DNA of 64,000 bases from CAYVAP01 sp964343195 (GTDB lineage Bacteria; Bacteroidota; Bacteroidia; J057). Below are positions 52,433 to 61,600 of this stretch, in pieces. Position numbers and translations under genes: made by a program. The stretch is taken from positions 62,001 to 126,000 of the forward strand of contig CAYFIR010000006.1 in assembly GCA_964343195.1 (NCBI GenBank), given 5' to 3'. Position 1 is the first letter of the stretch. Each line of letters opens with the position of its first letter. Under the pieces are notes generated by a model. The model was not told the DNA's origin, did not search any database, and was given only the letters and a program-made list of their open reading frames with translations.

Positions 52433-52569
52433 TGGTTACAGCTGCAACTAACGATAGGCTGCGGTTATTGTTCAGAAATTCAGGGTTAAATAATCGTAAA
52501 GTTGACCATATACCGAGCAAACAGATGGGAGGGGCATCTTCGCGCACATAGAAAAAATGCAGTTTCGGT

Positions 52570-53310
52570 CTATCCAATCAGGTATTGAAACAGTACCATG
52601 GCACCTGCGGCTAAAGTTGCTAATATTCCTACCTGCTCTTTGGAGGCGTTTTCGAATGCATCGGGCAGCAATTCCGAGACGACCATCCAGATCATGGCTC
52701 CTGCAGCAAGGCCCAACCCTACGGGTAGGATGGGCTCAAAAGACTCTACAAACAGAAAGCTGGGGACTGCCAGCAGGGGCTGCGGAAGGCTGGAAAATAT
52801 GCTGAGGAGCATGGCGCGCCACACGCTGTATCCCCTGGGAACGAGCACGAGGCTGATGGCCAGACCTTCGGGGATATTGTGGATGGCTATGGCCCAGGAA
52901 ATGAATGCCCCGAATTTCTCCCCGTCACCAAAGGAGACCCCGACCCCAATGCCTTCTGCAAAGGAATGAAGGGTCATCACCCCCATAATCAGGAGTACCT
53001 TGGCGGTATCGGCCTGTTGCAGGTCTTCAAGGTCAACGTCTCCCCGGCGGCTTAGCCACTTGTGACTCAACCAGATGAAGAGGAGCCCCAGCACCAGCCC
53101 GATCAGCGTGCGGTATACGTTGTGATCTGTGCCTTCCTCAATCAGCCGAAAACTGGCTGCCAACATGATCCCCGATGCTATGGCACCTGACCAACCCAGC
53201 CACCTGGGGGGCATTTTTTTTACAAAGAAAAATGGGATCGCTCCCAGACCCGTCGTGACGGCAGTGAGCATGGCATACCAAAAGACAATCGCAACCGGTT
53301 GATCCCACAT
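52570..53310 (-). CDS. ZIP family metal transporter
   Basis: A 246-residue inner-membrane transporter with eight hydrophobic helices. The binuclear metal site is visible as MTLHSFAEGIGVGVSFGD in helix 4 and IAIHNIPEGLAISLVL in helix 5. A short charged loop (SRRGDVDLEDLQQAD) lies between helices 3 and 4. It takes up divalent metal such as zinc or iron. A perfect -7 element (TACTTTTG on the minus strand, 53427-53434) is present about 117 bp upstream, but no good -33 element goes with it. It stands alone. Confidence 0.9.
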   Translation of the reverse strand: MWDQPVAIVFWYAMLTAVTTGLGAIPFFFVKKMPPRWLGWSGAIASGIMLAASFRLIEEGTDHNVYRTLIGLVLGLLFIWLSHKWLSRRGDVDLEDLQQADTAKVLLIMGVMTLHSFAEGIGVGVSFGDGEKFGAFISWAIAIHNIPEGLAISLVLVPRGYSVWRAMLLSIFSSLPQPLLAVPSFLFVESFEPILPVGLGLAAGAMIWMVVSELLPDAFENASKEQVGILATLAAGAMVLFQYLIG

Positions 53311-53458
53311 ATGGTATTAGAGCTTGTGGATAGAGCAGTAAGTAGGCAGGAAAATTGGAGAATGATCGAAAGTAGGTATTTCACTCATCCTTTTCCCCTG
53401 ATAATTTCCCCACACCGTTTCGGGCACAAAAGTACAAAAAGCTATGGCACGAATTGGG

Positions 53459-54571
53459 TCAATTTCTGTTGAGCTGATCATTCATATCTGCTACTGCCTG
53501 GCGGAAGTCGTCGCTCTGGGGTTTGTACCTGAGTGCTTGCTGGTAGTACTCCAGTGCACTGCGATAGTCCCCGTTTTTCTCCGATATGGAGCCCAACATA
53601 AAGTGGGCAGGCGCATGGGTGGAATCCACCCTGATGCACTGCTCAAAGTCGCTGATGGCCTCATTCAGCCTGCCTTCGCCCAGAAAATAGCAGAAGCCCC
53701 GGTTGTACCAGCCTTCTGCGAAATTGGGGTCATTGTTAACCGTGATGGTATAGGACAGTACGGCGTCATTGATGTGCTGTCGAAACTCTGGGGATTCGGA
53801 GCCATCGGCATAGGCCAGGGCCCTCCGCAAGTGGTAGTTGCCATTCTGAAAGCGCCCCAATGGATGTCCAGGAGCATAGCGAAGGAGCATGGCGTTGTAT
53901 TTCATCGCCTCAGTTTCACTTTCGTAGTGGTTGAGGTAGAGATCATGGAGGCGGGTCAAGGCACGTGCATAGGTCGAGTCTATTCCCAGCGACTGCTTGT
54001 ACAACTGAGCAGCTCGGTCATACTGCTGCTGGTCTTCATGCCAGTATCCCTGCGCAAAAATGTATTGGGGGTCATATGGGTCCAGTCTGGCTGCTTCCCG
54101 GTAGGCGTCTAGCGATTGGGAATATTTCCCTTGCAAAAAGAATATCTGCCCGATCTGATAGGGTACTTCCGGATTTCTGGTCCCCAGTCGCTGTGCTTCT
54201 CGTAGAGAGCGGAGAGCCTGGATGGTATCATCCGTGACGTAGGAGAGAAACCCTTTCCAGTAGTGAAGTTCAGGGCCTTCAGGGTAAATTTTCAGGGCCT
54301 GTTCAATATCAGCGCGTGCCCTGGACAGGCTGTCCAGTTCGTAATAGGCCTCAGCCCTCCGTTGGAACAGGCCATAATCCTGTGGCTGCTGCTGGATCTG
54401 AAGGGTTAGGGCTTTGACCTGGGCCTCAGGGCCGTCTGGGATTGAGTCCCTCCTGATCTGCGTACTGTCAGTACCATCGCTGGTCCCGGATGCGGAGCCG
54501 GGAGCCTCACAACCTATTCCCCAGATGAGAACTAGCAGGAGTCCTCCCAAAATGCAGTTTGCTCGCTTCAT
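53459..54571 (-). CDS. TPR-repeat lipoprotein
   Basis: A 370-residue lipoprotein (lipobox GIGC, Cys21, then a Ser/Thr/Asp linker) containing about eight tetratricopeptide repeats across residues 50-360. Examples are YGLFQRRAEAYYELDSLSRA, PELHYWKGFLSYVTDD, PEVPYQIGQIFFLQGKYSQS and FMLGSISEKNGDYRSALEYY. Such proteins are scaffolds in Bacteroidota envelopes. It lies 39 bp downstream of tilS on the same strand but has its own perfect promoter in that gap. Confidence 0.87.
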   Translation of the reverse strand: MKRANCILGGLLLVLIWGIGCEAPGSASGTSDGTDSTQIRRDSIPDGPEAQVKALTLQIQQQPQDYGLFQRRAEAYYELDSLSRARADIEQALKIYPEGPELHYWKGFLSYVTDDTIQALRSLREAQRLGTRNPEVPYQIGQIFFLQGKYSQSLDAYREAARLDPYDPQYIFAQGYWHEDQQQYDRAAQLYKQSLGIDSTYARALTRLHDLYLNHYESETEAMKYNAMLLRYAPGHPLGRFQNGNYHLRRALAYADGSESPEFRQHINDAVLSYTITVNNDPNFAEGWYNRGFCYFLGEGRLNEAISDFEQCIRVDSTHAPAHFMLGSISEKNGDYRSALEYYQQALRYKPQSDDFRQAVADMNDQLNRN

Positions 54572-54578
54572 AGATGGC

Positions 54579-54609
54579 CAAAAATAACGAGTGCTCCTCT
54601 GATCACCAA
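54579..54609 (-). promoter_or_regulatory. perfect promoter between tilS and the TPR gene
   Basis: On the minus strand TTGG (54606-54609), a 19-bp spacer, then TATTTTTG (54579-54586). It matches the consensus exactly. The -7 element ends seven bases before the TPR ATG at 54571, so the leader is very short. Confidence 0.75.
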
Positions 54610-54610
54610 T

Positions 54611-55933
54611 CTACGAGGGCTGGGTAAGAGAAATTCGCAGGATATTGGCAGTGCGTTCGGTTATGCGGGCACGATCGGCAATCCGAAAATCAGATAATAT
54701 CACCGGGCCTTGGGCATCGGCTATCACCAAGGCTTGCTCTTTCTGAATAGGAGCATATTTCTCGTCAACGAAGATGTCGCTCAGCAATTTGCTCCCCTTC
54801 ATCCCAAATGGTGTCATCCGATCTCCCTGTTGCCATGAGCGGAGAGTCAATGGGGGCGTGATCGTCCCTGCATCCAGGTAGAAAACATTGGGGATGCCCC
54901 AGATGGGTTGCTCGTCGGCAATATGTTCAAACTGGACCTTCCACTTTCCCCACTCTACTTCCTCGAAAGGAAGCGAGCTTGGGTCTATCTGGATTTTCCG
55001 GGAACCTGAGCCTGACTCTGCCTGAAGTTCAAGGCCTGTGCGGGTGCGCCATAGCCTCCCGTTTGGGGTATCTACGTACTGACCGGGCTGACTGTCGATT
55101 AGCTGAATGGCGGCTTGTTGCCAGGTCCCTGACAGTTCCCAGTTTTTGGCTGTTTCTGCGATCAACTGAGGGAGGTGTGCTTTGCCCCATTTACTTTCAA
55201 ATGACTGCCAGTCAAGTGAATATGAGCCCGGAGAGGGCAGATAAGGCGCTAACACTCGCCGAATAAATCCCTCCTGCTGTTGGTACCAGGCATATCGGCT
55301 CAGGAGTTGGGCGGAAGGATCTGGATGTATGCCAGTGAGTGCCGGAAGGACTTCAAGGCGAATGCGATTGCGCAGGTACTTGGTGGTTTCATTGCTTCTA
55401 TCCTGCCGATAGGAGAGATCGTTTTGATGGAGGTATGCAAGAATGTCAGCCCTTGATACCTGGATCAGGGGGCGGATATAGGTGCCTCGCTGATGGGGGA
55501 TTCCGTACCAAAGCGATGCTTCTTTGCTTCGCATGAGGGACAGCAGCAGGGTCTCTGCTACGTCATCGGCATGGTGGGCCAGCGCTACATATCTGAAATC
55601 CTGGTCTTTCAGCAGGTCTTCAAAAAACTGGTAGCGAATTTCTCTTGCCTGCACCTGGGTGGATTTGCCCTGTTCCCACCTATTCGGAGAAACCTTGAGC
55701 GTGAAACTGGGAATACCCCAGTCCTGGGCGAGACGCTCAACAAAGTCCTGATCCTGATCGGATTCTGCTTCACGAAGGCCATAGTTCACATGTGCCAGCG
55801 CGATTGGATATCCAGCATGGTGCAGTACATGCGCCAATGCTACTGAATCAGGGCCACCACTGCATGCCACCATGATATTTCCCGGCTCCAGTTCCCTGAT
55901 AAAATCTCTGACCGCAGGTGGCAGCTTATTCAT
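54611..55933 (-). CDS. tilS: tRNA(Ile)-lysidine synthetase
   Basis: A 440-residue enzyme that attaches lysine to C34 of the tRNA-Ile CAU anticodon using ATP, which lets it read AUA codons. The N-type ATP pyrophosphatase domain has the PP-loop CSGGPDSVAL (residues 24-33) and ALAHHADDVAETLLL; ASLWYGIPHQRGTYIRPLI and YRQDRSNETTKYLRNRIR are family motifs. The C-terminal substrate-binding domain has RSWQQGDRMTPFGMKGSKLL. Length is normal. It is essential in most bacteria. Confidence 0.95.
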   Translation of the reverse strand: MNKLPPAVRDFIRELEPGNIMVACSGGPDSVALAHVLHHAGYPIALAHVNYGLREAESDQDQDFVERLAQDWGIPSFTLKVSPNRWEQGKSTQVQAREIRYQFFEDLLKDQDFRYVALAHHADDVAETLLLSLMRSKEASLWYGIPHQRGTYIRPLIQVSRADILAYLHQNDLSYRQDRSNETTKYLRNRIRLEVLPALTGIHPDPSAQLLSRYAWYQQQEGFIRRVLAPYLPSPGSYSLDWQSFESKWGKAHLPQLIAETAKNWELSGTWQQAAIQLIDSQPGQYVDTPNGRLWRTRTGLELQAESGSGSRKIQIDPSSLPFEEVEWGKWKVQFEHIADEQPIWGIPNVFYLDAGTITPPLTLRSWQQGDRMTPFGMKGSKLLSDIFVDEKYAPIQKEQALVIADAQGPVILSDFRIADRARITERTANILRISLTQPS

Positions 55934-56266
55934 GTATTCGCTTTTAGTAAAATTGTAGGAAAAAACCGAATCTTATTTCGTGAAATGGTAATACTTGCCG
56001 CTTCCTGCCAGAGACCCAACCTCTGAAGATCTGATGCGTTAATAATATCAGGGAAATACGGAACGAATAGTTCAGAAACGCTCTTTATAGGATTTGAGTA
56101 GCTCAAAATGGGTTGAACCAGGCCAGATTATGTAGGAAATCCTCTCCGTTCAGGTGCCTCCTGGCCCCATTTTTCCACAATTTTTGGCTGATTCATACAT
56201 CGGTGCGGATAGTACTATCTGTGGAACAGTATTTGGCTAGTCATTATCCCCAAGCAAACCTAAGAT
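55934..56266. other. non-coding gap between divergent genes
   Basis: 333 bp with no supported gene. It contains a perfect 12-bp palindrome GATAGTACTATC at 56208-56219, about 50 bp before the hypothetical gene at 56267, which may be an operator. No consensus promoter was found. Confidence 0.4.
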
Positions 56267-56980
56267 ATGTTCTGTATTAGTTCCCTCAAAAAAGCCCTTG
56301 TTTTTTGCTGTTTCGTGGTCGGTTGGATAGTCCAGTTGGAGGCTTTCGAATCGGGCAATCTACTTGGTGCATGGGAAACCAACTACGATCAATTTGCTCG
56401 GCTGGAAATTGCAGGAACCGGCGACCAACTTCAGGTGCGGGCGTATCAGCGTTGCGGAGACGACTTTTGTTTTTGGTCAGAGGCTAATGTGAAGGAATGG
56501 ACTGTTGCTTCTGAAGTCATTGCTATTGACGCTCCATACCATGCTGCATTCTACCAGGCTTCGGGCCAGTTCGAAATGACCTTCATACCCAGAGGGAATG
56601 TCCTCGAAGTGACGATCAAATCAGAGACATTTGACCACGAAGGCCCTCACTATCAGGAACTGACATTGCGATATTACAAAAGCCAGCCAACAGGCTTACA
56701 GTCTTCGGCATCCACTGGGGCTATTTATGGAAAGCCTCAGGGGGCCGCGCAATCAACCGCGAGCATGTTTCACGTGAGCCTGTATGGCCCCAATGAATCC
56801 ACCACTTTTATCTCCACTCAAAGCCTCTTTGGGGGCTATCACTTTGAAGGATTGGCGGATGGAATCTACTGGCTCAGCGTAGAGCCTCGCGCTGAAACCG
56901 CTGTGGTACCTTCTACCAATCGGCAACTCATCCGGATTGAAAACGGAGCAGTGGTCGAATTTGATGTATCGCTGGATTGA
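56267..56980 (+). CDS. secreted hypothetical protein with two beta domains
   Basis: A 237-residue protein with a signal peptide (ALVFCCFVVGWIVQLEAF). The first half (about 25-140) is a beta-rich domain starting GNLLGAWETNYDQFARLEIA, reminiscent of lipocalin-like or immunoglobulin-like stress proteins. The second half (about 150-237, TGAIYGKPQGAAQSTASMFH to VEFDVSLD) resembles a carboxypeptidase-regulatory or SdrD-B-like beta-sandwich. Two Cys (residues 62 and 67 region, CGDDFC) could form a disulfide. No known function. It is convergent with lgt (55-bp gap). Confidence 0.6.
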   Translation: MFCISSLKKALVFCCFVVGWIVQLEAFESGNLLGAWETNYDQFARLEIAGTGDQLQVRAYQRCGDDFCFWSEANVKEWTVASEVIAIDAPYHAAFYQASGQFEMTFIPRGNVLEVTIKSETFDHEGPHYQELTLRYYKSQPTGLQSSASTGAIYGKPQGAAQSTASMFHVSLYGPNESTTFISTQSLFGGYHFEGLADGIYWLSVEPRAETAVVPSTNRQLIRIENGAVVEFDVSLD

Positions 56981-57035
56981 CCCCTGCCAGGAAGGAGGCA
57001 CAACCTTTATCGGAAGATTTTCAGGAAACTCTTCG

Positions 57036-58244
57036 CTAGGAACCAACCTTTCGTCCTTTTGGCGGATTCTTAGCCGTGTACTTCCAGCGGAATGTCGCGA
57101 AGTAGAACAGCACAATTCCTCCCAGGACCATGACCGTAGAGATGAGCTCTGCCTGGGTGATCTGGGCACCAAAGATGTTGTAAAACGTATTTACCCTGAT
57201 TTTCTCAATCAGAAATCGCTCAAGGCCATTGAAGATGAGGTAAAGGCCAGACATTTGGCCCCAGAAGGGCAGTCGTTTACGGAATATCCACAAACCCGCG
57301 AAGATCAGTAGCGCCATAATGGTCTCATAAAATGGCGTTGGGAAAACTGGTTCGGCCAGCGCCCCAATTTCTTCAAAGCTACATCCGCGCAGATGCTCAT
57401 ACCGCTCGGGGGCGGGATTACAGGTTTGCAAAACATTGTTGGGGTAGTCAAATGCCCACATCCAGTCAGGAGCCCAACTCAGCCATCCGGGTTTGGGCGC
57501 ATTATTGATGATTCCCCAGTCTCCATCTCCTGCCATCTGACAGCCGATACGGCCTACACCATAGGCCAGGATTAACGTCGGGGCAATGGCATCAGCAAAT
57601 GGTAGGACAGGATATCCCTTTTTGCGAAGGTACCAGGCGATAGCCACCCCTGCTACTATCAGGCCTCCGTAGAAGGTCAGGCCGTCGAACGAGAGGAGCG
57701 AGCCGATGGGATCAGCTACAAAAGTGTCCCAGTTTTCCAGGTTATGAAATACTTTGGCTCCAATCAGTCCCCCTACAAAGGCGATGGTCAGCAGGGTACC
57801 CAGTTCTTCCATGATGCCCTCTTCCTTTTCAACCTCCTGGGGCTTTTCATTTCGTTTCTGCCAGTATTGCCAGAACCGATAGCCTCCTCCCAGCAGAGCC
57901 CCTAACAGGGCAAACAGGAAATTCCCTTTTAGGGAAAGGATGGCTTCCTGAGGGTTTTGGTAAAAGGCATTATAGTCCTCAAACATCAGCCCGAGTTTAT
58001 AGCCGACGAGGCCAAACAGGGCGAAGTTTAGGACCACATCAAGTTCGGAAACGGGGCCACCTTCCTTGCGTTTGACCTTACGGGTCGAGAAATCCCCCAG
58101 AGACTGCTTGCGCATCACCTCCCTGGTTAAGACCCAGTAAGCCACTAGGAAGGCAATGGCTACGAAAAATCCAAAAGTCTGGATGGGAAGCTTTACCCCC
58201 CAGTCGGTGTAGTAGTTGATGAGGTCGCTGATGCGAGGAAACAT
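57036..58244 (-). CDS. lgt: prolipoprotein diacylglyceryl transferase
   Basis: Transfers diacylglycerol from phosphatidylglycerol to the lipobox Cys of prolipoproteins in the inner membrane; it would act on the lipoproteins encoded elsewhere in this window. The 402-residue product has the conserved helices IQTFGFFVAIAFLVAYWVLT, TFYGGLIVAGVAIAWYL, the signature YGVGRIGCQMAGDGDWG and VFPTPFYETI. It is longer than the roughly 270-residue Proteobacteria enzymes because of an insertion (about residues 55-155, including the Lys/Glu-rich QKRNEKPQEVEKEEG). The start at 58244 (MFPRISDLINYY) is preferred over the in-frame ATG at 58409, which adds 55 residues with no family counterpart. Confidence 0.88.
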   Translation of the reverse strand: MFPRISDLINYYTDWGVKLPIQTFGFFVAIAFLVAYWVLTREVMRKQSLGDFSTRKVKRKEGGPVSELDVVLNFALFGLVGYKLGLMFEDYNAFYQNPQEAILSLKGNFLFALLGALLGGGYRFWQYWQKRNEKPQEVEKEEGIMEELGTLLTIAFVGGLIGAKVFHNLENWDTFVADPIGSLLSFDGLTFYGGLIVAGVAIAWYLRKKGYPVLPFADAIAPTLILAYGVGRIGCQMAGDGDWGIINNAPKPGWLSWAPDWMWAFDYPNNVLQTCNPAPERYEHLRGCSFEEIGALAEPVFPTPFYETIMALLIFAGLWIFRKRLPFWGQMSGLYLIFNGLERFLIEKIRVNTFYNIFGAQITQAELISTVMVLGGIVLFYFATFRWKYTAKNPPKGRKVGS

Positions 58245-58490
58245 GGCGTATCCCTTTGGTTTGTGGTGGAAAGTCCCGGCTAATTTAACCAATCTTTTGG
58301 GTCTCACCAGATAGGGAGGCAACGAAGGAACGCGAGAAAAATAACTTCCCGATTTTACGAGGAGATCTTGTTCGCAGGCAAGGAAGAAAAACCGAGTTTG
58401 GCGAGCCAAATGAGGCTTTTTCTGACGCAGTATGCGGGCAAAAGATCAAGTCAAAAGCGGAACTAATTTTTTGAGCGTTCCTAAAGAGAA

Positions 58491-58519
58491 ACCCTGTCCA
58501 CTGGAAGGTAGGACAGGGT
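58491..58519 (-). terminator. hairpin downstream of the SprB adhesin gene
   Basis: ACCCTGTCC (58491-58499) pairs perfectly with GGACAGGGT (58511-58519). The rest of the 363-bp gap 58245-58607 shows no gene. The hairpin is followed on the minus strand by TTCTCTTT. Confidence 0.75.
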
Positions 58520-58607
58520 CGGAAGGAAGTGGAAGTATAAGTCTTTGTAGCCTTGTAGCCAGGATAAATATAGCTTTTAGGGCTTCGCTTTCCAATAGAT
58601 TTTCATC

Positions 58608-61600
58608 CTAATGTACCAGCGTGACGGTCCCATAGCGTTCCACACGTGACCCGTCATTTAGCAGGGCTGTGACGACCCAGACGTACACTCCCTCCTGTGC
58701 GGGGCCGCCCGTGCGGGGGTGGTCACCATTCCATACATGGTCCAGACTGGGCAGCGTGATGATCAGCTCGCCCCAGCGGGAATAAACCCGGGCTTCTGAG
58801 CGGACCACTCCGGCACCTTTTGGTGCCCAGGTATCATTGTGTCCGTCTCCATTCGGACTAAAGACATTGGGGACGAATATATCACCGGGTGGAAGCAGGT
58901 TGATGATCTGACGAGCAGTATCTGGACAGGAGAAAAATGGATCGAATACCACCAGGGTTACTTCATATTGGCCTGGATCTTCATAAACATGCAGTGGGTT
59001 GAGCTCTTCGGACAAATGCCCATCTCCAAAGTCCCAAAGATAGGCTACCCCTTCCAGGCTAACATTGATGAACTGTACGCCTTTTAGTGGCCTGAGGAAA
59101 GAGTCAAGTGGCTGATAGGCATGAAGGAAATCTGCCGAGGGCTCTCCTGATTCTTCCAGACGAATCGACTCGCTGATAGAGCAGCCATTCTCGTCCGTGA
59201 TCAGGACATTGTAAGGCGGGACATCCGGGCCGCCAAGGAGGTTTTCCAGGATACGGGTGGTTTCATTATTCTCCCACAAAATCTGAAGATCGCCAGTACC
59301 GCCTGAAGGCATAATTTCAATTGAGCCGGAAGGCGTACCACAGATCGCATTCTGGATGCTAACCTCCAGTTCGATAGGATCAGGTTCATTCACGACCAGG
59401 GTATCCATAATGGGGCAACCATTTGAATCAGTGACCGTGATGATGTATGCTCCTGCTCCAATTTGTGCCAGTTGGGTTCCACTGCTTCCATTGGACCAGT
59501 CATAGTTGTAGGGGGGAGTTCCCCCCTGGGCTACCGCCAAAACAAAGCCATCTGTCCCTGCGAAGCAGGAGACATCTCCCAGAGCAGTGGTGTCAAAGCT
59601 CATTTCGGGTGGCTCCAGTACCTCTGCGCTAATGGCATAGGTACATCCGTTGGCATCGGTAATGGTGACCGTAGGGTTTCCTGGTGGCAATTGTGTAGCT
59701 CTTCTGCCTGTTTCGCCGTTTGACCATTCGTAACCGTAGGGCATGGTGCCCCCATTCATGAATACCTCGGCTATTCCATTGCTGTCTCCAAAGCAAAGGA
59801 CAGGCTGACTTTCGACTTCCCCTCGCAGGGCAAAGGGTTCTTCAATGGTAACCTGTACATCTGTAAGGCAGCCGTTGATGTCCTGCATGAGGATGACATA
59901 GGTGCCTTCTGGCAGCGAATCGACGACGTTGCTACTGGTAAATGGCTCCCCTGGCAGTGCGTAGGTATAAGGTGAAGTTCCTCCCTGACCCTGTAAAGTG
60001 GCACTTCCTGTTGCTGCTCCGAAGCAGTCAACATCTTCAACAGTACCAGCGGTCAACACAAGCGGATCTGGCTCCAGGACGGTAGCATCGAGGGTATCGC
60101 GGCAGCCATTGTCGTCCTGCACGACAAACGTATAGGTACCTGCCAGCAGGTTGGGGAAGGTGCTGCCTTCTACGAAAGACGAACTGTCCAAAGAGTACTC
60201 ATAATTGGGGGTTCCGCCGGTCGCTGACAGGCTGATGACCCCATCGGCTGCTCCGGGGCAGGTGATGTTTTGCACAGCGGCAAATCCCAGCAGGGGCGGG
60301 GGATCTACCAGCACGATGGTATCGGTCACTTCACATCCCCGGTCATCGATCAGGGTAAAAGGAAAGGTACCGGATGTAAGTGGGCTGAAATAGCCAGTAT
60401 CCTGTAACATGGTTGCCAACTGGTACTGGTAGGGCGGTGTCCCTCCAAACCCAAGGAAAAGGGCTTCCCCATCGTTTCCCCCAACGCAGAGTGGGGGCGT
60501 GTAAGCTCCCAGTTGAAACAGGAAGGTGTCTGGTTGGGTGACTTCGAAGTCAAGGCTGTAGATACAGTCATTCTGGTCTTCTACCTGAAAGGTGTACCAG
60601 CCAGCCCCCAGGCTATCATAAATGGCCGTATCGCTCGTTGCAGGTGTGAAGGGGCTTCCTTCAAAAGAGATGTTGTAGGGGGGGACACCCTCCTGTAATA
60701 AAATCTCGGCGCGGCCAGAATTTTCCCCAAAACAACTGGGGAGCTGTAGCAGGTCTAACGCCGCGACCGGATCAGTGAATTCGATGATCTGTACCGGGCT
60801 GTCAGCCTCACATCCATTCGTATCGACCACAGCTACGGTATAGGTGGCTGGAGGCAGGTTCAGGAAGGTATAATTTGTGCCACCCTGAACGATGGAATTG
60901 CCATTTAGCAGGAATTCATATGCCCCGCTCCCTCCGTTTGCCGTGATGGCAATCTGTCCCAGGCTATCGTTGCAACTGGCATTCACCACATTGTCGATGG
61001 TGATGCTGACGGGGTTTGCAGGTTGGTCAACCAGTACACCTGGGATATCTACAGTACACCCATTGTCATCCTGTACAGACAGGGTATAGGTTCCTGATGT
61101 AAGCCCGGGAAATACCCCGCTGTTCAGGTATGGACCCGAAGGGCCATTCACAGAAAAGCCATAGTCAGGCGTCCCCCCGCTGGCACTTAGCTCTATTCGT
61201 CCATCGTTTTCCCCAAAACAATTGACATTGACGAGGGTATCCAGATTTAAGAGCAGTGGTGGAGGTTCTGAAAGGGTAACGAAAAGGGTATCCTCACAGC
61301 CAGCCTGGTCCAGCGCGGTAATCCGGTAGGTGTTGGGAGGCAGGTTGATGACCGACCCGGGGAAAGAATTACCAGAGGGATTGGGGAAAAGGGTGTAGTT
61401 ATAGGGCCCCTGACCACCGAAAGGAACTACGTTTATCTGGCCATTATCCTCTCCATTACACAGGATGTCCTCGGTGTTGGCGTTTAGGTTGAGAGGCTGG
61501 GCGACATTGACAGTAGTGGTGATGGAATCGGCTCCACACTGATTTTCTGCTTTTAACTCATAGGAGGTGGTACTTAGCGGGGCTGCCTGAGTGACCAGAG

